This document shows positions 9,052 to 17,439 of a DNA stretch of 33,657 bases, piece after piece; position 1 is the stretch's first letter; the number at the start of each line of letters is the position of its first letter. The notes under the pieces are model-generated. The model was given only the letters and a program-made list of their open reading frames with translations. It was not told where the DNA came from and made no database searches. Location: positions 1-33,657 of IMG/VR virus record IMGVR_UViG_3300035698_009525. One strand, given 5' to 3'. This DNA comes from a virus. The position numbers and the translations under genes are program-made.

Positions 9052-9426
9052 CTATCCTTCGCAAATCAACGTATACCCCGCAACCGACAATCCCCCCGGC
9101 AACGGCATAACCTTTTCAACAAGATAACTTTCACCATTATACTCAACCCTGCAAAGCCTGTTTTTAGGAATCAAAACCCCGAACTTAGCAGCCGCCACAA
9201 AAAACTCAAATCCAGTTGCTGGTGTAGAATCATTAGAAATGGTAGCAGCCGTCCAGTTGGAAACCGCCACGGGAACAGCCTCAATCTTCGTTTCCGTACG
9301 AACCGCAGCCGCCCCAAACGTCCCCGGCGTTTCAACGATCACAACAATATCAACCGTTGCATTTGTTCCCATCTCCACAGCATCATCAACCAATCCACCC
9401 AACCCAATATCATCCAATATGCTCAT
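9052..9426 (-). CDS. Putative head-tail joining protein
   Basis: Product of 124 aa. The start chosen is ATG 9426, which overlaps the stop of the preceding membrane-protein gene as ATGA and has GGGG six bases upstream; an upstream ATG in the same frame lacks these signals. The sequence is mostly beta-type (many Val/Thr/Ala) with a short N-terminal helix, and contains the phrase Asn-Arg-Leu-Cys-Arg-Val-Glu-Tyr, common in small neck or head-closure proteins with an SH3-like barrel. The family is not firmly recognised. Confidence 0.5.
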   Translation of the reverse strand: MSILDDIGLGGLVDDAVEMGTNATVDIVVIVETPGTFGAAAVRTETKIEAVPVAVSNWTAATISNDSTPATGFEFFVAAAKFGVLIPKNRLCRVEYNGESYLVEKVMPLPGGLSVAGYTLICEG

Positions 9427-9671
9427 AATTTCCCCGCAAGTTGCAAAATCGTCAAGCAAATCATGCCCACACTGCCAACAATTGCCACCATTGAAGTAAA
9501 ACTAAGTCTTCTTGCATTCATCATCTGCAACTTTTGCCCCTCAAGAAGACACACAACAGAATCCCTAAGGAGTGGAGCGAATCCATTACAATGTTCAGGC
9601 GTTTTCTCCTTCTTCAATCCACTAATAAGATCGTCATATCTCTTGCACTGTTGAGCTTCAATCCAGTCCAT
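9423..9671 (-). CDS. Small protein with C-terminal membrane segment, inside neck gene block
   Basis: Product of 82 aa. Residues 1-55 are soluble and charged; residues about 59-78 form one hydrophobic helix, followed by Gly-Lys-Leu. This is a tail-anchored type topology. AAAGGA lies upstream of the start and the 3' end overlaps the next gene as ATGA. A membrane protein among neck genes is unusual; it might act in holin-like membrane disruption, in exclusion, or with the signal-peptide protein encoded just upstream. No family recognised. Confidence 0.55.
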   Translation of the reverse strand: MDWIEAQQCKRYDDLISGLKKEKTPEHCNGFAPLLRDSVVCLLEGQKLQMMNARRLSFTSMVAIVGSVGMICLTILQLAGKL

Positions 9672-9735
9672 CGTCGCAATCCTTTCTTTTCTCTATCTTT
9701 ACAATCATGCAATGATAGTCACTTGATCGCTGGAC

Positions 9736-10356
9736 TTACAAAGACTCTAGCGTTATCTTTTTCCACGTAGTTGGAGTGTTTCTTATATAGAGAAAACCGC
9801 TAGAAATAAGCATATCCGCTGCCGTTGATGGAACCATATCCACCCCACCAGTCATGGTTGCATATGTTAACTTGTTTGTTCCAACTGCTGTAAAATCAGA
9901 AGTGGTTGCAACATCAGTTCCAACACCACCAGAAACAATTGTCAATAAAGAAACGTTGTTAGTCCCAAAAGCACCCGCAACAACCAAACCATCAGCGTTT
10001 ATTTCAGCAACAACATTAGTCTGTGTGCTTGCTACACTCGAACCAATCACAATATCATTACCATCAACAATATTAGTGACAAACGTATATGTATCATCTC
10101 CGATAGTAAACGTGTCATTCGTAGTAGGATTAACCGCAATCGTAAGCATGTTAGTTGCCGACACCTGGTCGACCGGAGCATTAGTCTCATAATAAGGACC
10201 CAGCTCATCTGCCAACTGTAATTCCAGTCTAGCAAACGCATCATTAATCAACGCAGTACCATTCTCAAACGTTCCTAAACGTCCTAGCCTTTCACTATCA
10301 CCATGAACCATGGTAATCGCCAACATCACAAATAAACCAATTATTAATATTCTCAT
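9736..10356 (-). CDS. Signal-peptide protein in the head-tail gene block
   Basis: Product of 206 aa starting with a clear Sec signal peptide (residues 1-19, hydrophobic core ILIIGLFVMLAITMV, likely cleavage after Val-His-Gly). The mature part begins with a 35-residue helical stretch, then has a beta-rich module with Asp-Thr-Phe-Thr-Ile-Gly and Thr-Tyr-Thr-Phe-Val phrases. This pattern is common in phage capsid-decoration or surface-module domains. The gene lies between the DnaT-like neck protein and other neck genes, where exported proteins are not expected. It may decorate the cell surface or be an unusual virion protein. Function unknown. Confidence 0.65.
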   Translation of the reverse strand: MRILIIGLFVMLAITMVHGDSERLGRLGTFENGTALINDAFARLELQLADELGPYYETNAPVDQVSATNMLTIAVNPTTNDTFTIGDDTYTFVTNIVDGNDIVIGSSVASTQTNVVAEINADGLVVAGAFGTNNVSLLTIVSGGVGTDVATTSDFTAVGTNKLTYATMTGGVDMVPSTAADMLISSGFLYIRNTPTTWKKITLESL

Positions 10357-10371
10357 CTTATCACCTTTTTT

Positions 10372-10893
10372 TTAATTACTATAAACATCATGAACATTCA
10401 TACCACCAACGCTACCGCCAACATCAATAGAACCCAAGTCTTTTAACAAACCCGGCACAAGTTCAGCTATACGCTTTGCAATCATATACTTATCGAATGT
10501 CAAAGAAACTGGACCAGCAGACATACTAGATAAACCTTTAGCAATTGCCGATGGTAGTTTTGTAGTATCTTGCTGGGTTAGATATAATGCTTGCTCACAA
10601 ACAGCCTTTACAACATTTGGAGGTATAACAGAATCGTATAATGCTTGCCCGAAAGTGTTATAAAATCCAGTAGCCGGGAAATGTAACAATTGTGTAGAAT
10701 TCGACGGTTGACCATACCAATCAGCGGCCGTTTCAAGCATCATCGTTGCAGTAACAAGATAAGCCTCTTTTTTGCTTTCAGTAAGATCATCCCAATCATC
10801 AGAACCAATACGCAAAATAAAATAAGCATCTGCATCATCAACTGAAGCATAACTATTTGAACCTGTACCACCAATTGTTGCGTCAAATGCCAT
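10372..10893 (-). CDS. Head completion / DnaT-like neck protein
   Basis: Product of 173 aa. The N-terminal part contains Ser-Tyr-Ala-Ser-Val-Asp-Asp-Ala-Asp-Ala-Tyr-Phe, followed by helices with Lys-Glu-Ala-Tyr-Leu-Val-Thr-Ala-Thr and a Leu-His-Phe-Pro-Ala-Thr-Gly segment. This is the pattern of the phage DnaT-like family (often found right after the coat gene) that forms the first ring below the portal. It starts on the stop of the preceding gene (one base shared at 10893). Family membership is from remembered motif pattern; fairly confident on role as a head-tail connector. Confidence 0.7.
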   Translation of the reverse strand: MAFDATIGGTGSNSYASVDDADAYFILRIGSDDWDDLTESKKEAYLVTATMMLETAADWYGQPSNSTQLLHFPATGFYNTFGQALYDSVIPPNVVKAVCEQALYLTQQDTTKLPSAIAKGLSSMSAGPVSLTFDKYMIAKRIAELVPGLLKDLGSIDVGGSVGGMNVHDVYSN

Positions 10894-11183
10894 TATTTTT
10901 TAGCTTTCAATTTCCCAACTAAAGTTTTATTAGCTTCCGCCATTGTGGCATTATCTGCCTTTAGCTTTTTGTTTTCGCTTTGCAAAACGTCAAGAGTCTG
11001 TTTGATGTTTTCCAGCTCTTTAGCTTCCGCAATAGCAACCGCTGCCTTAGCTTCACTATCAAGCACAATGTTAAAATGCCTTTTAATTTCAGCATCAGAC
11101 ATAGTAACTGGATATTCAACAGTAACACCGTCTGCCGTAGCAACAACCTTTTTAACATCTCTTGTGATTTTAATATCAGTCAT
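10893..11183 (-). CDS. Small coiled-coil protein after coat gene
   Basis: Product of 96 aa from ATG 11183. The frame is open further up, but upstream Met codons fall in or beside the post-coat hairpin, and GGAAG lies eight bases before ATG 11183. Residues 1-40 look beta-type, with Asp-Gly-Val-Thr-Val-Glu-Tyr-Pro-Val; residues 45-96 form a Lys/Glu/Ala/Leu coiled coil. Small proteins in this place in P22-coat phages may be capsid accessory or neck proteins. Function not recognised. Confidence 0.6.
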   Translation of the reverse strand: MTDIKITRDVKKVVATADGVTVEYPVTMSDAEIKRHFNIVLDSEAKAAVAIAEAKELENIKQTLDVLQSENKKLKADNATMAEANKTLVGKLKAKK

Positions 11184-11206
11184 GTTTTCTACTTCCATAA
11201 AATAAT

Positions 11207-11238
11207 AGTACATGTGATGGTTAAACACCACATGTACT
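11207..11238 (-). terminator. Hairpin just after coat gene, attenuator or processing site
   Basis: Perfect 10-base inverted repeat AGTACATGTG / CACATGTACT with a 12-base loop that can pair further (TGG with CCA-like bases). It starts eight bases after the coat stop codon. On the minus strand it is followed by ATTATTTTA, which is T-rich but not a full U-tract. It could be a leaky terminator, or an RNA end-stabiliser that sets high coat relative to downstream genes. Confidence 0.6.
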
Positions 11239-11245
11239 CGGTAAT

Positions 11246-12409
11246 TTATCCCTTAAGAATAAGTAATTCCCTTTGATTCCAAACCTTATAACCAGCAAAC
11301 ATTTCAACACGAAGAACCTGCATGCCTCTACCAGGATAGATTGAATAGCACCAGTTAAGATCTGCAAGATCATCTTTAATGTCTGAACGGAATATAGCCT
11401 TATCCTGTCCTAGATCAGGAGCACGTGAAGCAAATTCAGCAGCACTTGATGTGTACATCAAGTTAGCTGTAAAACTATCACTAATAGTAACCGCAGCACC
11501 ATCAGCAACAGCATTCACAAGACCATCACCACCAAGAACAATGTCACCATCTCCGTCACCGGCAAAACCAGTAACAACAACATACTCTGTTGTGTCTGAA
11601 CCAAACTTCACAACATCACCTGCTAGAATTGCACCCGTGCCTGTGTCAACATGAATTGTCTTTGAACCAACTGCATAATCTTCTGCAAGGTCCACAAGAT
11701 ATCCATCAGCATCACCCTTTGTATGAGAAGCAATCTGACTTGATTCTCTGATATCGCAACCAAAGAGAGATCCAAGACTACCACGTCTAAGCAAATCAGC
11801 TGTTCCAGCTTCATTGACTTTCTGTAACCCTGTTAGCTTACGCATCTTTGTACCAGCTGCCGAATTCAGACAAGCTGAAATATCGCCTTGATATCTGTTG
11901 ATACCACTATCAACCATAATCTTCATACCATCTTCAATCAAATCTGCATTTGATGCAAAAGGAGTAGTGCCAGCTGTTCCAATCGCTCTTGAAGCTGATT
12001 GATACATTGCTGCAGCAAGATGCCCCTCAATAGTGTTTCTTCCTGCTCGTAGACCTTTCAAAAGTCTGCGATTAAGTTGAGTTTTCCACCCAATAGTGTT
12101 GTTAGCATGTCTCTGTTGTTCAGGCAGAATGCTCACATCAAAAAAGATGTGGTTTGTCAACTTGAATGTGTCATTGCCGTCTGAATCTTCTGGACCGTCA
12201 ATATCACCCATTTGAGGAGTGAAACTTGAAGCAGAGTTAATTGTCACATCTCCGGTAACAAGAGATTCGATCTCTTTACCAAAAGAAGCTTTTGTAACGT
12301 CACTAACGTTTCTTTGTACACTCTGTAGAATTCCAACAGGCTCAGCCTGCAGTGATTCCATTGTTCCATAGAGAACTTCCGTAATTGTATCTGTATATTT
12401 ATTAGCCAT
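11246..12409 (-). CDS. Major capsid protein, P22 coat-like
   Basis: Product of 387 aa, directly after the scaffold gene. Sequence pattern fits the P22 gp5 coat family (HK97 fold): an N-terminal helix-rich arm, a conserved-looking segment around residues 80-100 with Phe-Phe-Asp-Val, helices with Ala/Arg around 120-150, and a beta-rich domain at about 240-310 with Gly-Ser-Lys-Thr-Ile-His-Val-Asp-Thr and Thr-Glu-Tyr-Val-Val-Val, resembling the inserted domain of this family. Followed by a strong hairpin. The position between scaffold and neck genes supports the call. Confidence 0.85.
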   Translation of the reverse strand: MANKYTDTITEVLYGTMESLQAEPVGILQSVQRNVSDVTKASFGKEIESLVTGDVTINSASSFTPQMGDIDGPEDSDGNDTFKLTNHIFFDVSILPEQQRHANNTIGWKTQLNRRLLKGLRAGRNTIEGHLAAAMYQSASRAIGTAGTTPFASNADLIEDGMKIMVDSGINRYQGDISACLNSAAGTKMRKLTGLQKVNEAGTADLLRRGSLGSLFGCDIRESSQIASHTKGDADGYLVDLAEDYAVGSKTIHVDTGTGAILAGDVVKFGSDTTEYVVVTGFAGDGDGDIVLGGDGLVNAVADGAAVTISDSFTANLMYTSSAAEFASRAPDLGQDKAIFRSDIKDDLADLNWCYSIYPGRGMQVLRVEMFAGYKVWNQRELLILKG

Positions 12410-12423
12410 TGTATTATTCCTTT

Positions 12424-13152
12424 TTAATCAACTATACTATATCCGCCTTGCATAAGCTGCCGTCTTTCAGCCTCGGGCTTATTGTAGAAATCATCACGAG
12501 AAACAGTCTTTGTTCCCTTGTTTTCACCACCGCCACCAGGAACATCCGCACTTGTCGAATTTTCCAGCCAATGAGGAGAATCTTTAATTTTCTTGTCTAG
12601 CCAGTCTGAAACTTCCAAACCAGTATCAGCCTGAACAAAACCACCCTTGTTGTCATTCAACTTATCAGAAAACACAAGATCACGTTCAGCATGTAACAAA
12701 ACATCAGCTTTCGCACTCTTACGTAGAGTATCAGGTAACAGACCGTCAACAGTTCTTACAAGCAAATCTGCACGATGCTTAGCAGTCAAATCATTTGCAA
12801 CAGATGTTAAATCTGTTATCTGCTTATCTCGCTTTTCAATCTCTGCTTGTAGATTCTTTGTAACAATCTCTGAACCCTTACCAGCTCCCGCCGCTTCAAG
12901 TTCTTTTACCTTTGCAGTAAGTGTCTTGTTTAATTCGCTTGAATCACCAACATCAGCAAGTGACTTCTCAGCAGAATTAGCTCTTAATCGTTCTTTGTTC
13001 AAAGCACTTTTAAGACCAACAATATTCTCGCTACTCTCTCCATCACAATCTAAACTAAAGAATCCATCTTCATTTTCGACCGCTTTATATTCTTTCTGAA
13101 CATCCTCCGACAAACTACCAAGCTCATCTTTAGACAATTTGAACTTCAACAT
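12424..13152 (-). CDS. Scaffolding protein
   Basis: Product of 242 aa, highly charged and mostly helical, with a long coiled-coil region from about residue 50 to 125 rich in Lys/Glu/Leu/Ala, a Gly/Asn-rich linker near 205, and a short basic-polar C-terminal part that in other phages binds the coat protein. It is the first gene of the second late transcription unit and precedes the coat gene by 14 bases. AAAGGATAT lies upstream of the start. Expected to be an internal assembly core, removed after capsid formation. No protease gene is seen nearby. Confidence 0.8.
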   Translation of the reverse strand: MLKFKLSKDELGSLSEDVQKEYKAVENEDGFFSLDCDGESSENIVGLKSALNKERLRANSAEKSLADVGDSSELNKTLTAKVKELEAAGAGKGSEIVTKNLQAEIEKRDKQITDLTSVANDLTAKHRADLLVRTVDGLLPDTLRKSAKADVLLHAERDLVFSDKLNDNKGGFVQADTGLEVSDWLDKKIKDSPHWLENSTSADVPGGGGENKGTKTVSRDDFYNKPEAERRQLMQGGYSIVD

Positions 13153-13212
13153 TTCTATATCCTTTCAATTGGCATCTCGCCATTAAATCAATAGCATCTC
13201 GCTTTAGTGCCA

Positions 13213-13241
13213 CTTATACGAAAAAAAAGAATAAAATGCAA
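13213..13241 (-). promoter_or_regulatory. Candidate sigma70-type promoter for scaffold/coat
   Basis: On the minus strand TTGCAT (13241-13236) and TATAAG (13218-13213) are separated by 17 bases, giving a good -10 and a weak -35. It lies about 60 bases before the scaffold start. The leader between them has two direct copies of GCGAGATGC (minus strand), at 13194-13202 and 13172-13180. Weaker than the phage-specific motif upstream, so treat as candidate. Confidence 0.4.
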
Positions 13242-13284
13242 GATGTTTTTTCGTGTAAATCGTTGATTATTAACACCTTAACAG

Positions 13285-13311
13285 TCTAGTGTAATCTATT
13301 ATAACCTACTG
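13285..13311 (-). promoter_or_regulatory. Putative late promoter element, TATAAT plus TTACACTAG
   Basis: Minus-strand 27-base element containing GGTTATAAT followed by AGATTACACTAGA. It matches the element at 18147-18174 at 22 of 27 positions. Both lie upstream of late gene blocks and lack a recognisable -35, as for activator-dependent late promoters. It lies just after the terminator of the terminase-portal block and about 135 bases upstream of scaffold. Confidence 0.6.
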
Positions 13312-13327
13312 TAATAAAAATAAAATC

Positions 13328-13369
13328 AAAAAAAATGGCTGATAATGCGGTTAAGCACTATCAGCCATT
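13328..13369 (-). terminator. Rho-independent terminator after MuF gene
   Basis: Perfect 11-base stem AATGGCTGATA / TATCAGCCATT with a 14-base loop in which TGC and GCA can also pair. On the minus strand it is followed directly by eight T (13335-13328). It ends the tRNA-terminase-portal-MuF transcript 29 bases after the MuF stop. Confidence 0.88.
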
Positions 13370-13397
13370 CAACAAACAACAACAATATTAAATTATA

Positions 13398-14597
13398 CTA
13401 TTCAAACATCTTTTTTAATTCACCAACACTCATCACTTTATTTGTACCAGTCTTAATAAGTTCTTCTGAACTTACACCACTCTTGAAAAGATCCGCTTGA
13501 TACTTTCCGCCCAAAACTTCCTTTTGGATATCATAAGTCTGATTTTTAAGCCAAGCATCACCACTCATCTTAGCCGGCACCTTACCAAACACATCGCCAG
13601 CATAACTACTCTTCTGATCATTCATCAACCGATTCTTATAACCAGACGTCAAATTATTCCACTTACCACGAGCATCCTTATCATTCAAACCCTTAGCCTT
13701 TTGCCCCTTCAAATAATCACTCTTAGCATCTTTCATAAAGTTTCGACCACCAACGCTCGGCTGTTCACCAATCAAACCAATTCCACTAACCTGTGGCACA
13801 AGTTGACTTCTACAATTTGGGTGTAACGGCGGTATAGGTGTGCTTGCATCATCAATCTTATACAAATTCCCATGCAAAGAATTACATATTGCAGAGACCC
13901 TACCATCACGGACAGCAGAAAAAACAACACCATCCAGAACATCAGAGTTTGCTTTTAAAAATTCTAAATGAGATTGATTGCTTGTACCATTGGTTATAGT
14001 TCTTGCAAGCCTAGTTCCTACATTGCGTGAAACCTGTAACGCCCCATCTTTATAGCCCTGTGCCCTTGTACCGTAAAGAACTCGCTCAATATCGCCCATA
14101 GTGTTACCCTGTGCAAGGTTCATCCTAACAATGCCTGATATCCGCTGTAAATCGCCTTGTTGCCAATTGTGAAACCACTGGTCGAATGTACCGCCGGAAA
14201 AATTACCCAACGCAACAATGTTTTTTAATACAAATGGTTTGACTTGATTTAAATCAACATCAAAAGGAACCGCTTTTTTAATTGACCCTTGTAAAATATC
14301 GTGTTCAACCTGAACCAATTTGTTAAAGTCCTCAAGTGCATTTTGTTTTGCGGTTGCAAACCCCGGGGCGCGAATTGCTGCAATGCTCTTGTCTAGTTTA
14401 TTAAGTTCGGCTGCATACTCTTTGGTGAGTTTTCCCATACCCTCAAGTTTGGTCTTGTCTGCCAAAAGTGCTTGCAACTTCTTTTCAGTCTTTGCAACTT
14501 CTTTATTTACTTTGACAGCAATACCATTACCCACCTTTTCCAGTGCGTAATTATACCGAATCAACTCATCATGTACTTGTTCATTGACCGTTTTCAT
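13398..14597 (-). CDS. Phage head morphogenesis protein, MuF-like
   Basis: Product of 399 aa, directly downstream of and overlapping the portal gene by 17 bases. The N-terminal about 180 residues are helical. The Mu-F domain lies at about residues 200-265, with Thr-Arg-Leu-Ala-Arg-Thr, then Arg-Asp-Gly-Arg-Val-Ser-Ala-Ile-Cys, Gly-Asn-Leu-Tyr, and Pro-Pro-Leu-His-Pro-Asn-Cys-Arg-Ser, the family signature of minor head proteins. The last about 130 residues are Lys-rich with no clear toxin or enzymatic motif. The protein is usually carried in the virion near the portal. Followed by a terminator. Confidence 0.88.
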   Translation of the reverse strand: MKTVNEQVHDELIRYNYALEKVGNGIAVKVNKEVAKTEKKLQALLADKTKLEGMGKLTKEYAAELNKLDKSIAAIRAPGFATAKQNALEDFNKLVQVEHDILQGSIKKAVPFDVDLNQVKPFVLKNIVALGNFSGGTFDQWFHNWQQGDLQRISGIVRMNLAQGNTMGDIERVLYGTRAQGYKDGALQVSRNVGTRLARTITNGTSNQSHLEFLKANSDVLDGVVFSAVRDGRVSAICNSLHGNLYKIDDASTPIPPLHPNCRSQLVPQVSGIGLIGEQPSVGGRNFMKDAKSDYLKGQKAKGLNDKDARGKWNNLTSGYKNRLMNDQKSSYAGDVFGKVPAKMSGDAWLKNQTYDIQKEVLGGKYQADLFKSGVSSEELIKTGTNKVMSVGELKKMFE

Positions 14598-16011
14598 TTA
14601 CATTCACTCCAGAAACTAATCCAAACTCATCTGTATGTGCACTCCATTCCTCAAAAGTCTCAAACTGTGTCCGCTTAGCTTTTTTCAAACAAAAGAAAAC
14701 ATCTTTTTTCGCCATCAATCCCATATTTACAAGAGTGGCCAATTGTACAAGGTCTTGTGTTAATAAATCATCTTTCCTGAAATCTGTATTAACCAACACT
14801 ACAATTCCCGAACCATCAACAGCCATCCACGTTGCAGCCATACGAAGCAATCTAACCATAGACTCTTGAAGTGCTAAAGCAACATTCTGCAATGATGCTG
14901 TCTTAACTGATAGTCTAGTATTCAAAGCTACTCCAGCCTCCGCACCTTGCTCAATAAGCTCAATGTTCCGCCGTGCATCTTTTTTATGATCTGCAATTGC
15001 ATTACGCATAGCCTCAAAACTTATACCGGTTGTTTCAAGTATCCCAATCTCTGGTTTAGCTTCTGGATTCTCAACAGCCAAGGCTACAGATGATCCTAGT
15101 TGTATACTCTGACCCTTAGCTAATTTTGCGTTGATTGTGTAAAGTGTTGGCTGTCCAGTTATGTCAAGACTTTGTTCCAACCTTGCAGAATTGATATAAG
15201 ATCTCAAAGAACTCTCACTAATTCTAATTGTTACTGGTGTGCAAACATCCGCACCAATATTGACCGAGTTAACAATCAATCCTGGAATACCCCTAAATTT
15301 ACGCTTGCGAACATCCTCGTAAATAGCACCAGTCCCAGGGTAGTTAAAATCAAACATCTTAGTATCTTCAACCAAACATGTATAATAAAATCCAAAAGCA
15401 TCAATTGCGCACACCCTGAATTGTTCAACTTGCGACCATGTTCCATTAACAACCTTAGTTGTACTTTCATCCAAAACAATTGCTTTTAAGTTACCAAAAG
15501 CATCAACTCTCCAATCTACAATCTGTAACGCATCATAAGTTACTAACTTTAAATTATTAGCCTCTTTATCAACTGTCCAAAGACAAAAGCATCTCCCTGT
15601 AACAAGCTGACGCTCTAACAAATCTCTCTCAAACGTTGCAAGCTTTCGCCCATCACGTGTAGCACAATCTAACAAATATTTTAATTGCTCAGGCAATTCT
15701 ATTTTCCCGCTATCCTCAAATACTTGACCTTTCATCGAATCAACAGCATCCTCAAGTATCTCTGGGAAATCAGCTGACATCTTATAACCATCATAAAAAA
15801 GCCTTACAGATTCTGGACCATCTTTAATCTCTTTAAAAACTTTGCCAGATGGTAATGGCAAATACTTTCTACCTTGCTTTTTTACTGCATACTCACCTGC
15901 AAAACAATCTAATTGTAACTGCCACAAAATCTTAAACTCATCATATTTCGGATGCCTAACAATCTCATTCTTATTTTCAACTGTCATATCTAAATCCTTT
16001 ATTTTTACCAA
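14581..16011 (-). CDS. Portal protein (DUF4055-like)
   Basis: Product of 476 aa between the terminase large subunit (7-base overlap) and the MuF gene. The N-terminus carries His-Pro-Lys-Tyr-Asp-Glu-Phe, Trp-Gln-Leu-Gln-Leu-Asp-Cys-Phe-Ala-Gly-Glu-Tyr-Ala-Val-Lys and Lys-Tyr-Leu-Pro-Leu-Pro-Ser-Gly, phrases typical of the DUF4055 portal-like family. The long beta and helix alternation through residue 300 and a helical segment around 320-380 fit a portal wing and stem. It forms the dodecameric DNA channel. Place and pattern are consistent. Confidence 0.85.
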   Translation of the reverse strand: MVKIKDLDMTVENKNEIVRHPKYDEFKILWQLQLDCFAGEYAVKKQGRKYLPLPSGKVFKEIKDGPESVRLFYDGYKMSADFPEILEDAVDSMKGQVFEDSGKIELPEQLKYLLDCATRDGRKLATFERDLLERQLVTGRCFCLWTVDKEANNLKLVTYDALQIVDWRVDAFGNLKAIVLDESTTKVVNGTWSQVEQFRVCAIDAFGFYYTCLVEDTKMFDFNYPGTGAIYEDVRKRKFRGIPGLIVNSVNIGADVCTPVTIRISESSLRSYINSARLEQSLDITGQPTLYTINAKLAKGQSIQLGSSVALAVENPEAKPEIGILETTGISFEAMRNAIADHKKDARRNIELIEQGAEAGVALNTRLSVKTASLQNVALALQESMVRLLRMAATWMAVDGSGIVVLVNTDFRKDDLLTQDLVQLATLVNMGLMAKKDVFFCLKKAKRTQFETFEEWSAHTDEFGLVSGVNVNENGQ

Positions 16012-17438
16012 CCATCAACATCTAACTCTGAAACCGTATTCTCTCCACTATGTACAACATCTTTGTAAATTGCAACTACGCCACTATCAACTTGATCATC
16101 ATGCAAAGCATTAGGAAACATCAAATGCTCATCCGCCCATGTATCATTCCATTTGCCATCAACTACATAAACATTACCAGCCTCCATCGGAGCCTCAAGA
16201 ACACTCGCCGCCCTGGTGACTTTATCACCAGTACCCTGTGGCGTAAACTTCTCGACAACCTGTATCCCTGCAAGCATAGCTTTCATAATTATGAAAGTGT
16301 CTTTGCTTTGCCCAGTGCTCTCAATTATTGTCTTATTGCATCCCAAAACTTTATCAGCCTTAGCAACTGATAACATTATCTCATTACGCTTCAATGCAGT
16401 ATGCCTGAACCTTACAACATCACGATAATAAATCCTACCGCTTGGCTTGTCATAAGCAACTAAACTTCCTACTGTCCAGTCTGGATCATCTTTCTGTCTC
16501 TCGTCTTCACTTGATGCCAAATCCCAACCCCTGCGCCAATTTAAACCCGGGGGCAAATCTTCAACCTCAATCATCTTGCAATTGCCAATCTTTAGCAATG
16601 TGCCTTCTCGTGGCTTAGGGTCTTGCTGATAAAGTGAGTTCCAACCATATTCACTTACACTCGCTCTTGCCTCTTCATAAAATTCTTTTGAAAACCGCTC
16701 CGGAAACAAATAACTACCATCTTCATTTTGAGACTTCATAACTATTTGCTTAAACTTCGGAAACTTAGGGTTTTCTTTCATTGCCGCTATAATCCGACCG
16801 CATAAATCATCTACATGCCATCTTGTCGCAACAATTATCACTGCATGACCTGTAGGATCTCGCCTAGTCATCAAGTCTTGTGTAAAACTATTCCAAATAG
16901 CATCTCTAACCGTTTGACTCTCTGCCTCAATTCGATTCTTTACATAATCATCAATGATCATTATCTTTGCACCACGACCATTAATCGTACCACCAAGTCC
17001 CATCGCGTTTAATACGCCTATTTCATCCTGTGGTGACCAGCTCGCACGTTTATGCTTGTCTCGAGAAAGGCTAAGATTAAACACGCCACTTTTACAGCAT
17101 TCGTTAAAACAATCTCTTGCAGTACCAGATAACTCTTCCGCCAAACTTGCAGAATATGCTGCAAGTATCATTTCCCAATCTGGATGCTTACCCAATATCC
17201 ACGCTGGGGCTCGCTTTGAAAAAATATCACTCTTCCCATGCCTTGGTGCAATGTTTACGACCGCAAAGTAATTCTCGCCTCGCTCAACTGTATCTACTGC
17301 TTCCTGTACAACATCAATCATCACATTTGTGGGATTACCAAATGTATACTTGCGCCCTGGATGTGCTACACTAAAAAAACAACCGTAGTCTTGTCGCATA
17401 GATTCATAAAATAACTCTACATCATTTATGCTAGACAT
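16005..17438 (-). CDS. terL: Terminase large subunit
   Basis: Product of 477 aa, ATPase plus nuclease that packages DNA. The ATPase half has Walker A Ala-Pro-Arg-His-Gly-Lys-Ser-Asp at residues 64-71 and Walker B Ile-Met-Ile-Ile-Asp-Asp at 159-164, followed by the coupling motif Ala-Thr-Arg-Trp-His. The nuclease half shows Ser-Ser-Glu-Asp around 310, Ile-Ile-Glu-Ser-Thr-Gly-Gln-Ser-Lys-Asp around 370 and a Asn-Ala-Leu-His-Asp-Asp-Gln-Val-Asp motif near 445, giving the acidic metal-binding residues. It follows the small subunit by one base and overlaps portal by seven. Confidence 0.95.
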   Translation of the reverse strand: MSSINDVELFYESMRQDYGCFFSVAHPGRKYTFGNPTNVMIDVVQEAVDTVERGENYFAVVNIAPRHGKSDIFSKRAPAWILGKHPDWEMILAAYSASLAEELSGTARDCFNECCKSGVFNLSLSRDKHKRASWSPQDEIGVLNAMGLGGTINGRGAKIMIIDDYVKNRIEAESQTVRDAIWNSFTQDLMTRRDPTGHAVIIVATRWHVDDLCGRIIAAMKENPKFPKFKQIVMKSQNEDGSYLFPERFSKEFYEEARASVSEYGWNSLYQQDPKPREGTLLKIGNCKMIEVEDLPPGLNWRRGWDLASSEDERQKDDPDWTVGSLVAYDKPSGRIYYRDVVRFRHTALKRNEIMLSVAKADKVLGCNKTIIESTGQSKDTFIIMKAMLAGIQVVEKFTPQGTGDKVTRAASVLEAPMEAGNVYVVDGKWNDTWADEHLMFPNALHDDQVDSGVVAIYKDVVHSGENTVSELDVDGW

Positions 17439-17439
17439 A

